From SAR116 cluster bacterium AG-313-A07 (GTDB lineage Bacteria; Pseudomonadota; Alphaproteobacteria; Thalassobaculales; Thalassobaculaceae): DNA of 64,000 bases. The position numbers were made by a program, and so were the translations under genes. A model generated the notes under the pieces. The model saw nothing but the letters and a program-made list of their open reading frames with translations. It searched no databases and had not been told where the DNA came from. Location of the stretch: positions 1 through 64,000 of the forward strand of contig QBVV01000002.1 of assembly GCA_003284265.1 (NCBI GenBank), given 5' to 3'. Shown here one piece after another: positions 37,379 to 44,757 of this stretch. The stretch's first letter is position 1. Every line of letters begins with the position of its first letter.

Positions 37379-37741
37379 TCATGTGGTTTGGGAGCGCGCA
37401 TTCAAGCCAGCCATGACCTGCCGATTGATGTTTATTAACCCATCGAGCCCAGCAGTGTTATCTAAAACTCTGCAGGTTTCTTTTGAGACCCAAATAGCTA
37501 AACTTATCAGAGACCCTTTTAAATCCGTGGGTAATTGATTTTCCGTTGAACTTAAATCGCACCTAAAAACATGCCAAACTTTCTCATTCCAGAGAGCAGC
37601 ATCATAAACTTCTGACAACGTACTTCCATCAGCACTAGCTTTTATGAGCGCTCCGGTTACTCTTCCGAGCACCCGATACTCTAGATCTCGGTGAGAGTCA
37701 TTTGTAGGCTGGACCTTGGCGTATGCAGCATAACCTTGCAT
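37379..37741 (-). CDS. flaF: Flagellin biosynthesis regulator FlaF (copy 1)
   Basis: A 120-residue FlaF protein. Family features are the N-terminal GYAAYAKVQ, DLEYRVLGRVTGALIKA, the central LWNEKVWHVF and LISLAIWVSKETCRVL near the C-terminus. FlaF helps flagellin production or secretion and opposes FlbT in Caulobacter. It lies 51 bp after flagellin 1 with no terminator between, so the two are probably one transcript. A second flaF gene is at 40958-41413. Confidence 0.93.
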   Translation of the reverse strand: MQGYAAYAKVQPTNDSHRDLEYRVLGRVTGALIKASADGSTLSEVYDAALWNEKVWHVFRCDLSSTENQLPTDLKGSLISLAIWVSKETCRVLDNTAGLDGLININRQVMAGLNARSQTT

Positions 37742-37792
37742 AGTATCAATTTCTTGTTATTTCACCGACAACTCAAAATCATTGTCCCCCTC

Positions 37793-38659
37793 TTACTGGC
37801 CCAAGAGACCTAATAAAATCTGAGGTTGCTGGTTAGCGATACCTAGGACCTGAACCCCCAATTGCTGTCTAACTTGCAGTGCTGTTAGCTCAGCTGACTC
37901 TCGAGCCAAATCAGCATCAACAATATTACCAAGACCAACTTCAGTAGAGTCTACAACGGTCGATAGGAAGTCTGTTTGAAAGTTGAGTGCCCTTATTTCG
38001 GACCCTAAAGCACCAAGCGTTGTATTCACTTGAGTTTCTAGAGATTTATATTCCGCAACAATGACGCTCTGTGCATTGGCAGCATCAGTAGCCGCTCCAG
38101 TAACACCAATGGCAGCTCCCGCCAAACTTCTTATTAAATGCACGAGACTGCCTGCCGAAGCCGCTGCAGTAGATTGCGCAGATAAAGTCAGATTTGTTCC
38201 GTTGAGATTAGATATTGTATTGACGTCCGAAGCGTTACTAACAAGGAGGTTCCTGCCATTGAAATTCGCATTATCGACAAAAGACATCGCTTGCGACAAC
38301 AATTTATCAAAATCCGCTTTAATAATCGCGCGTTGGGCACTCGTGATACCGCCATTGGCTAGCTCAGTTAACTTTTGCCTAACGTCAGTCAAAAGATCAG
38401 AGATAGCGGTCACCCCAGCCAAAGCCACATTACCGATGCCTTTCGAGTTATTTAGACCCTGCGTGATAGCCCCCAAAGCTTTTACATCGCCCCTAATACC
38501 TTGGGCTATAGCAAAGTTGGATGCATCATCCTGCGCACTACTAACCTTAAGCCCAGTCGAAATACGCTGTTGCGTCTTGGATAGCGACTCATTAGTGCGT
38601 TCCAAGTTGCGCAGTGCAACAAACGCTTCTGGATTTGTAATAATACTACTCGACGCCAT
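37793..38659 (-). CDS. Flagellin 1
   Basis: A 288-residue flagellin with only the conserved D0/D1 parts and a short middle. The N-terminus has RNLERTNESLSKTQQRISTG and the C-terminus LARESAELTALQVRQQLGVQ...GLLGQ. The short size is typical of alphaproteobacterial flagellins. It is the only one of the three with a clear sigma-54-type promoter (38801-38815) and the only one co-transcribed with a flaF gene. Its leader differs from that of the other two. Confidence 0.96.
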   Translation of the reverse strand: MASSSIITNPEAFVALRNLERTNESLSKTQQRISTGLKVSSAQDDASNFAIAQGIRGDVKALGAITQGLNNSKGIGNVALAGVTAISDLLTDVRQKLTELANGGITSAQRAIIKADFDKLLSQAMSFVDNANFNGRNLLVSNASDVNTISNLNGTNLTLSAQSTAAASAGSLVHLIRSLAGAAIGVTGAATDAANAQSVIVAEYKSLETQVNTTLGALGSEIRALNFQTDFLSTVVDSTEVGLGNIVDADLARESAELTALQVRQQLGVQVLGIANQQPQILLGLLGQ

Positions 38660-38800
38660 TTTCCATCTTCCCTTCTCACATTCTGGTGAGGGTAAAACAA
38701 AGTGCCTTTCAGCAAATTAAAAGTTACCAAAACCTATTCTTAGGTGGTTGGTCACCCCCCAATTAATAAATTAAGACAAAACGATCTTGGAACAGCCAAA

Positions 38801-38815
38801 GCAAAGAACGGGCCA
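38801..38815 (-). promoter_or_regulatory. Candidate sigma-54 promoter of flagellin 1
   Basis: Minus strand TGGCCC-GTTCT-TTGC with exact GG-N10-GC spacing; the -24 half is the same as in front of flgK. The predicted start near 38789 gives a leader of about 130 bases. The rest of the 290 bp gap (38660-38949) shows no other feature to me. Confidence 0.7.
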
Positions 38816-38949
38816 GTTTAACAAAAATAACCCTAAATATTTGTTTTTATTGATTATTATTTTTTTCTTCAGACACAATGTTCGGCCATTAGAAACAAGT
38901 TCTTGGGATAGAAATGAAACAAATTACCATTATTAACAGTCAATTTTTC

Positions 38950-40896
38950 CTAGTTTTTAAACGGTAGCTCGCCAAATTCTAAGAAATGTCTGGTGGCAAC
39001 TCCTGTTCTCTCAGCCACCACTGATGAGTAAAAACTCTCATCTGGCTTTAAAACAGGAAGACAATTACCGAATAACGGGTCAGTTCTAGCATCCGATCGA
39101 AAATTAGGATAATAAGTTGATATGGTTGGGACACCCAACGCACATGAAAGATGCAACACGGAGGAACTTGGAGCGATCACTAGATCAAGACAAGTAATGA
39201 GTGCCGCTACGCCATCCAAATCTTCTAACTGATTAAGATCCGGTATCTCATAGATCTTAACACCTAATTCTCTTTCAATTCTAACAATATCTTCGGTGAA
39301 GTCGCCATATTGGAGACTAACCAAACAATAATCTCCTTCGGGGAGACCGGAAATCAACTCATCTAACTTTGCGTAAATAAATGGGACTGGTTCGGAAAAG
39401 GCACTACGCCAACAGATACCAATAAGGGTTTTTGTTGAAATTTTACTTAGCACGCATTCAAACTTTTGTATCCGCAGAGGATCAGCCTTCAAATACCCTT
39501 TGGAGCTCGCTGGTTCACACAAAGAGTATCTATACAAAGCAGGTAAATCACCATTCAATACATACGAATTAATGTTATTTGTAGTAACTACCTCGCGGTA
39601 GTCGTAGAAAACCTTGTCATCCCCTTTATAGCCAATCTGTCGCGGAACAACCGTTATGGATGGGAAGCTTCTCTCAAAAAGTTTCCTCCACCGTTTATCA
39701 CATTCTACGACTACTGCAGTTTGATCCTGCAAAAGATCAGGGAGGCAGCTCAAGTATAAAATCTCATCGCCTATTCCTTGCTCCGAACAAACCAATAGTT
39801 TTTTCTTGCCGCTATCATCCTTTTGCCATTTTTCATGGGGTAGTCCAATTCGTTTAGGTGCATCTTCGTGTTCAAATCTGGTTTCCCAATAACTCCAAGC
39901 TGCCTGCTTTTCACCCATGCAAAAAAGGGAGTCCCAAATTAAATGGTTATTGGGTGCGGCGCCGGGAAAAACAACTGAGGTAATTTGGGAAATGAAAAGC
40001 GCCGACTTAAATTTACCAAGTATAAGGAATGCATTACTTAGCGTATGATAACATTTGGACGAATTAGGCTCTAAAATAGCGGATCGCATGGCGCTTTGTA
40101 GTGATCTAATGCGAAAGTCATGTCGTTGATATTCTAAAGCTAACAAATACCAGCAGTTACTGTCAGTCGATCTTACAACCACGGTTTGCTCCGCCCACCT
40201 CAATACCTTGAACTTCTGTGGCTGGTCCTTAATGAGGCTAATACCATGAAGTTGGGGGTAGAACTCAAATCTTTCGGGCGCAAGGATAAGCCCCTTTTGG
40301 GCAGTCTTCAGACCGTCCTTACTATTCTGACTTTTGTTATATATTTGACAGAGTTGGAAATAGGGCTCGAGTGCAAAGGGATGTTTTTCAGAGGCCAGAT
40401 TCAATTCTTGGATTGCCTGCTCATATTTATCCATAGATTGATAAATTGACCCAAGCCTGAACCTTGCTACCCAGGAATCTGGATTGAGTTGAACGGCGCG
40501 CTTTACTGGGATATAGGCTTCTATTTCGCGCCCTATTTTTAACAAAGCACTTCCTAGATTAAGCTGAGATTCAAACAAAACATCGTTAATTAGCGTGGAA
40601 CGACTGTAAGCGACTATAGCTTGGTTATTTTCTTCCATGCCATTCAGAGCTGCACCTAGTCTATTATAATATATTTCATTATCAGGGTTTATCGCGACTG
40701 CTTTTTTCAACATTTTAAAAGCCATAGCATGAAAACCCTGTTGATGAAGCAACGTGCCATACAGGTTTAACACAACTGGCTGAACTTGGTTTTCCCTAAT
40801 GATCTCTTGATAAATCAACCGAGCTTCATCGAGCCTACCGCATTCATGTAATAAAAGAGCTTGCTGTATTTTTTCCAAAGAGTGCTCATGACCCAC
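38950..40896 (-). CDS. TPR-glycosyltransferase, FlmG-like (copy 2)
   Basis: A 648-residue homologue of the gene at 35617, longer by extra TPR units. TPRs run from about residue 5 to 345. The GT-B-like half has KKLLVCSEQGIGDEILYLSC (about 363-382), IGICWRSAF (near 490) and APSSSVLHLSCALGVPT (about 570-586). It lies 61 bp downstream of the second flaF gene, in the order flbT-flaF-TPR-GT, and upstream of flagellin 1. That linkage makes flagellin glycosylation the best hypothesis. The two copies differ enough that different flagellin or sugar preferences are possible. Confidence 0.85.
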   Translation of the reverse strand: MGHEHSLEKIQQALLLHECGRLDEARLIYQEIIRENQVQPVVLNLYGTLLHQQGFHAMAFKMLKKAVAINPDNEIYYNRLGAALNGMEENNQAIVAYSRSTLINDVLFESQLNLGSALLKIGREIEAYIPVKRAVQLNPDSWVARFRLGSIYQSMDKYEQAIQELNLASEKHPFALEPYFQLCQIYNKSQNSKDGLKTAQKGLILAPERFEFYPQLHGISLIKDQPQKFKVLRWAEQTVVVRSTDSNCWYLLALEYQRHDFRIRSLQSAMRSAILEPNSSKCYHTLSNAFLILGKFKSALFISQITSVVFPGAAPNNHLIWDSLFCMGEKQAAWSYWETRFEHEDAPKRIGLPHEKWQKDDSGKKKLLVCSEQGIGDEILYLSCLPDLLQDQTAVVVECDKRWRKLFERSFPSITVVPRQIGYKGDDKVFYDYREVVTTNNINSYVLNGDLPALYRYSLCEPASSKGYLKADPLRIQKFECVLSKISTKTLIGICWRSAFSEPVPFIYAKLDELISGLPEGDYCLVSLQYGDFTEDIVRIERELGVKIYEIPDLNQLEDLDGVAALITCLDLVIAPSSSVLHLSCALGVPTISTYYPNFRSDARTDPLFGNCLPVLKPDESFYSSVVAERTGVATRHFLEFGELPFKN

Positions 40897-40957
40897 TTTA
40901 TTTTAGACCTTATTTTATACTAATTTTATATCCACTATCTAGCATTCTTCTAATCAC

Positions 40958-41413
40958 TTAGGTCTTAATATTACCGGTGTTGGGTCTAGTTACCGGTTCT
41001 TGATTGCCCCCAGGTATTGAAGGGTTTAGGGCGTCAGAGTTTCCAGAACTGCTTAAGCCCTTCATTATATCGCGGTTGACGGCTATGAGCATATCAAGAT
41101 CACTATCACCATTCATTGCCAGTTTGGTCTCTTTTCCGACCCAAATCGCCAAACTCAATATACCACCCCGTAATTTCTCAGGAAGTCTATTATCTGAACT
41201 TCGACAATCATCCATAAAGGCCGCCCAGACTTCGTTATTCCAGTTTAAAGCTTCTGCAACCATTCTCATTTTTTTTGGATTAACTCTCATGTCCCCGTCG
41301 GCTTCTTTAGCCTCAATCAAGGATGCCGTGACTTGAGCCAAAAGACGATATTCTGTATCCCGATCGGAAGATGTTTTATTTAAAGCTTTTTTATACGCGT
41401 CAACCCCGGCCAT
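40958..41413 (-). CDS. flaF: Flagellin biosynthesis regulator FlaF (copy 2)
   Basis: A 151-residue FlaF. It shares with copy 1 the pattern DTEYRLLAQVTASLIEA, LNWNNEVWAAFMDDC and ILSLAIWVGKETKLAM, and has an extra Pro/Asn-rich C-terminal tail of about 25 residues. It follows flbT by four bases, the classic flbT-flaF arrangement, so this is probably the ancestral copy and the one after flagellin 1 the additional one. Confidence 0.93.
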   Translation of the reverse strand: MAGVDAYKKALNKTSSDRDTEYRLLAQVTASLIEAKEADGDMRVNPKKMRMVAEALNWNNEVWAAFMDDCRSSDNRLPEKLRGGILSLAIWVGKETKLAMNGDSDLDMLIAVNRDIMKGLSSSGNSDALNPSIPGGNQEPVTRPNTGNIKT

Positions 41414-41417
41414 CTAA

Positions 41418-41831
41418 TTATTCGTCCGATACATTCGCATTATTGATTTTGAGCATCTCATCTTCATACTTAATCAGGGCTTTGCAGGTTTTCATTGCTC
41501 TGTAATAAACCTTACTATTTACATCCTCGACAATGTGAAGAAGCGTTCGTCGTACCTCCGCAAAAGTGGTCGCATCCATAAACGCCTCAACCAATGACAT
41601 GAAAGTGTCTCTATATTTTGCGGCATTTTCCTGATCGAGATACATTACAAGTATAGAAAAATAGATCCTTCGCGAGGGGGTATTCGCCTCGCTTTCCTGC
41701 ATCACATCTTTCCCAAGAAGGATCGTGGCCTCATTCTGAAGAACCAAAGAGGCTCCTTTATTGCCAGCAACCATAACGGCGCCGTTGACAATAAATTTCT
41801 CTCCCGATTTAACGTTTATTTTAAGCGGCAT
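41418..41831 (-). CDS. flbT: Flagellin synthesis repressor FlbT
   Basis: A 137-residue FlbT. Signatures are MPLKINVKSGEKFIVNGAVM at the start, LLGKDVMQESEANTPSRRIY in the middle and an all-helical C-terminal half. In Caulobacter FlbT binds the 5' leader of flagellin mRNA and destabilises it until the hook is complete. Two flagellin genes here share a leader motif next to their ribosome sites that could be such a target. Confidence 0.95.
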   Translation of the reverse strand: MPLKINVKSGEKFIVNGAVMVAGNKGASLVLQNEATILLGKDVMQESEANTPSRRIYFSILVMYLDQENAAKYRDTFMSLVEAFMDATTFAEVRRTLLHIVEDVNSKVYYRAMKTCKALIKYEDEMLKINNANVSDE

Positions 41832-42302
41832 ATAGATTCACTTTCATAAACTGTACGTCTATAATCGCGTACTTGGCGAATCGTTGTCAAATAAAAGCTT
41901 TTTTATGAAATTTTAAGGCAGGATCGATCTGGTTTCTTAATAACTGGAGCACAGTAGAAATTATCCTCACTAGACTACATATGAAAAATCTCTGGATATA
42001 ATATTTTTAATTTCAAAAAAAATTTTACAAACAATATACTTATTTTTCAGTTACTTATAATTATAAGTTAATTTTTTGATTTATTTTAACAATTATACCC
42101 TCAATTCGGGATTGCTATTTCAAAAGAGTTTACTTGGCTTACAAAAACTAAGGATTTCACTAAAAAAAAATATATGTTGCTTCCATATATTTCTTTTGAT
42201 CCCAGTGCGGTCTACCAAAAAACCTGCGAATCAAAATGGTAATTATTAATTCAAAACATCGAACATCACTTAGAAAAAGCTCTTCGCGTCTAGGAAATCA
42301 AA
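41832..42302. other. A+T-rich gene-free stretch between flbT and flagellin 2
   Basis: About 470 bases without a credible gene. It contains a perfect 16-bp palindrome, ACTTATAA/TTATAAGT (42053-42068), several A and T runs, and no sigma-54-type site. The flbT promoter should lie in its left part. A small RNA cannot be excluded but I see no terminator of its own. Confidence 0.5.
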
Positions 42303-42339
42303 AAAAAAATAGGCGGATAAGTTTTATTATCCGCCTATT
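42303..42339 (-). terminator. Rho-independent terminator of flagellin 2
   Basis: Perfect 13-bp stem AATAGGCGGATAA / TTATCCGCCTATT (42308-42320 and 42327-42339) with a six-base loop, followed on the minus strand by a run of T. It starts 10 bases after the flagellin 2 stop and separates that gene from flbT. Confidence 0.9.
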
Positions 42340-42349
42340 TGAAAGGGAT

Positions 42350-43237
42350 TTATCTAAATAGACCAAGTAATGATTGTGGTCTTTGATTAGCTATGCCAAC
42401 AGCCTGAACAGCTAATTGCTGCTGTACTTGCAATGCCGTCAGCTTCGCTGACTCTGCAGCCAGATCCGCATCTACGTACGAACCTAATAATTCCTGGCGG
42501 CTACCCTTTACTGCCTCAAGGAACTGAGCACGGGCAGCTAATTGCTCAGATGCACCTCCAAGGTGCCCTAATGCCGCAGCGATGTCACTCTCGAAAGACA
42601 CAAAATCGGTCGTAATCGTACTCGTTGCGTTTGCGGCCGTGCCTGTGCGCGCAGCTCCTTGCAAAGAGCTTAATCGAGCAAAAACTGCAACAGTGATATC
42701 ATGAGAAACAGTTATGGAAGCTGAAGCGGCAGTTACAATACCTGAAATCCCCGGGTTAATATCGACCGTGAGATCGGCAACTGCCGCTGTCCCCCCACTC
42801 GAGAATAAATCGACAAGGGTGCCGTTCACCTGATCCAAATTAGCCGCGCCTCTTGCAAAATCTTTTGCTTGCGATAACAAATTATTGAAATCGGATACTG
42901 TTTGAGTACGCTGAGAACTTGACAAAGTCGTATCCTGCAATTCAGTCAGCTTAGCTTTCAGTTCTCCAACTAAGTTAGAAATCCCCTCAGCCGCTGCCAG
43001 ATTGTAATCGACGATACCTTTAACTTTAGTCACTGTTTTATTTGTGGCTTCAATAGCCGCTATTTCACCCCTGATCCCTTGCGCAATAGCAAAAGATGAA
43101 GTGTTGTCCGTCGCTGACGCCACTCTCAAACCAGACGATATCGCAGACTGAGATACTTCCAGTTTACGATTTACCACCTGTAAATTTTGAAGAGCCGTGT
43201 AAGCAGACGGATTTGTGTAGATAGAATTATTTACCAT
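42350..43237 (-). CDS. Flagellin 2
   Basis: A 295-residue flagellin. N-terminal LQVVNRKLEVSQSAISSGLR and C-terminal LAAESAKLTALQVQQQLAVQ...LLGLFR flank a short variable middle. It is the most divergent of the three in sequence, with Val-Thr-rich central strands. It has its own terminator and shares the leader motif AACCTTAGAA about 25 bases before the ATG with flagellin 3. No sigma-54-type site was found upstream. Confidence 0.96.
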   Translation of the reverse strand: MVNNSIYTNPSAYTALQNLQVVNRKLEVSQSAISSGLRVASATDNTSSFAIAQGIRGEIAAIEATNKTVTKVKGIVDYNLAAAEGISNLVGELKAKLTELQDTTLSSSQRTQTVSDFNNLLSQAKDFARGAANLDQVNGTLVDLFSSGGTAAVADLTVDINPGISGIVTAASASITVSHDITVAVFARLSSLQGAARTGTAANATSTITTDFVSFESDIAAALGHLGGASEQLAARAQFLEAVKGSRQELLGSYVDADLAAESAKLTALQVQQQLAVQAVGIANQRPQSLLGLFR

Positions 43238-43250
43238 CTCGATTCCCTTA

Positions 43251-43260
43251 TTCTAAGGTT
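43251..43260 (-). promoter_or_regulatory. Shared flagellin leader motif (flagellin 2)
   Basis: Minus strand AACCTTAGAA, followed by TAAGGGAAT and then the ATG of flagellin 2. The same decamer precedes flagellin 3 at almost the same distance. A small GGGC-TTTTT-GCCC hairpin (43264-43276) lies just upstream. A FlbT or translation-control site is possible. Confidence 0.45.
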
Positions 43261-43475
43261 TACGGGCTTTTTGCCCAAAATACGATCCTGGTTTATGACC
43301 AAACCGCACCCTTAAATAATTCAGACGAATCACAGATGTCAAGATATTTTTTGCAGAGGGTAGATAGATTAGATATTACTCATAATTTTATTTTCTAAAA
43401 AAAGAGAACGAATAAGCTATAAATCTTGTGAATACACTGTGTTTTATTTGTATTGTGCCCTATGCAAAAAGAAAG

Positions 43476-43511
43476 AAAACCGGAAAAGCCATTAGCAACT
43501 TTTCCGGTTTT
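43476..43511 (-). terminator. Rho-independent terminator of flagellin 3
   Basis: Perfect 13-bp stem AAAACCGGAAAAG / CTTTTCCGGTTTT (43476-43488 and 43499-43511) with a ten-base loop, followed on the minus strand by CTTTCTTTTT. It lies just after the flagellin 3 stop, so flagellins 3 and 2 are separate transcripts. Confidence 0.9.
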
Positions 43512-43517
43512 ATTTTT

Positions 43518-44348
43518 TTATCGTCGGAATAGACCTAGTATCGTGCTAGGACGGTCGTTAGCTATGGATAGCGTTTGAACTGACAATTCCTGTTGAATTT
43601 GTTGTGATGTTAACTTAGCAGACTCTCTAGCCAGATCAGCATCTACAATATTACCAAGCCCCTCATCACTCGTATCTCGTAACTCCTGAAGGAAAATTGT
43701 TTGCTGTTCCAGGGATCTAACTTCGGCACCAAGGGTCCCCAATGCCGCAGCAACGGTAGACTCCAATGATGTGAATTGATAAGCGATAACACTCTGCGCA
43801 TTTGCTGCAGTAGCTACAGTGGCTCGTGCAAGACTTCTGGACCAATTATCAACATTAATCTGAGCCGATAAAGTCAAAGAGCCACCTGCTAAATTAGCCA
43901 GCGTGGAGACGTTGTTACCTGTTGATCGCAATAATGCGAACCCGTTATAGGTAGCGTTGGCTATGAAGCTGCCTGCCTGCGACATCAATTCATTAAAATC
44001 CGCGCCTATAATTGTTCGCTGGGACGTAGAAATACTGGAGTTAGCTAGCTCTGTAAGTTTTTGTCGAATGTCGATTAATAAATTTGACACTGCTGTTGCA
44101 CCAGTGACAGCAACTTTACCTACTGCTTTTGAGTTATTTAATCCCTGTGAAATTGACTCCAGTGCGCGGAGTTCGCCACGTATACCTTGGGCAACGGCGA
44201 AAGCAGAAGCATCATCCAATGATGAGGAGACACGTAGTCCAGTTGAGACCCGGTTCTGTGTGACATCTAATCGACGGTTAACGGAGTTGAGAGCCCGAAG
44301 TGCGGTAAACGCAGACGGGTTAGTAAATACTGAGTTTTGAATTGCCAT
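43518..44348 (-). CDS. Flagellin 3
   Basis: A 276-residue flagellin, closely resembling flagellin 1 across the N-terminal half (SSSLDDASAFAVAQGIRGEL compared with SSAQDDASNFAIAQGIRGDV) and ending in LARESAKLTSQQIQQELSVQ...LGLFRR. It is bounded by its own terminator and preceded by the leader motif shared with flagellin 2 and by an extremely A+T-rich stretch. Its promoter is not evident. Confidence 0.96.
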   Translation of the reverse strand: MAIQNSVFTNPSAFTALRALNSVNRRLDVTQNRVSTGLRVSSSLDDASAFAVAQGIRGELRALESISQGLNNSKAVGKVAVTGATAVSNLLIDIRQKLTELANSSISTSQRTIIGADFNELMSQAGSFIANATYNGFALLRSTGNNVSTLANLAGGSLTLSAQINVDNWSRSLARATVATAANAQSVIAYQFTSLESTVAAALGTLGAEVRSLEQQTIFLQELRDTSDEGLGNIVDADLARESAKLTSQQIQQELSVQTLSIANDRPSTILGLFRR

Positions 44349-44362
44349 TTTTCTATTCCTTT

Positions 44363-44372
44363 TTCTAAGGTT
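44363..44372 (-). promoter_or_regulatory. Shared flagellin leader motif (flagellin 3)
   Basis: Minus strand AACCTTAGAA followed by AAAAGGAAT and the ATG, matching the leader of flagellin 2. The AAGG that follows is the ribosome site, so a protein or RNA bound at this decamer could block translation. Confidence 0.45.
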
Positions 44373-44399
44373 CGGCCCGACTTCTGTCGAGGTCTGAAT

Positions 44400-44590
44400 T
44401 ACTCAATAAATAGTTAATATCATTATAATTTATATTTGTAAAGTATTTTAATTAAATTTTTATATATTTTTTATTAATTACTATTTGTAGATATATAATA
44501 TATCAAAACCAGTATATTATAGTTATATATATATAATATGTATTTTATTAATAATTTTATATATATTTATTGTGTTTTACTTTTATTAGG
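44400..44590. other. Extremely A+T-rich segment upstream of flagellin 3
   Basis: About 190 bases with almost no G or C, including long runs of alternating TA (around 44525-44540). It lies between divergent flagellin 3 and fliK. It may be bent DNA, a UP-like element or a binding site for a nucleoid protein. An 80-codon reading frame here (44538-44780) overlaps the fliK start and is not a credible gene. Confidence 0.5.
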
Positions 44591-44705
44591 AATTTTTTAC
44601 CTGTCAACCAAGCAAATAATGCCCAGTATTTTCTTATATCGATCAAAAATCATTTTCCAAAACCCTAACCCTCTGAAAACACTGGGTTTTCGTTTTCACA
44701 TAAGA

Positions 44706-44720
44706 TGGCCTCAATCTTGC
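44706..44720 (+). promoter_or_regulatory. Candidate sigma-54 promoter of fliK-flgD-flgE
   Basis: TGGCCT-CAATC-TTGC with exact GG-N10-GC spacing; the same -24 half occurs before motA. The predicted start near 44732 leaves a leader of about 26 bases before fliK. Confidence 0.7.
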
Positions 44721-44757
44721 TCTTTCATTGTAAAGGTCAACCAACGAGGCAAATCAG

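Noticed and set aside
44612-44625. GCAAATAATGCCCA, a sigma-54-like site on the minus strand upstream of flagellin 3
   Set aside because: The GG to GC spacing is nine bases instead of ten and the site is about 260 bases from the gene. Sigma-54 promoters tolerate spacing changes poorly.
44660-44672. AACCCTAACCCT, a telomere-like repeat
   Set aside because: Only two units; chance in a short gap.
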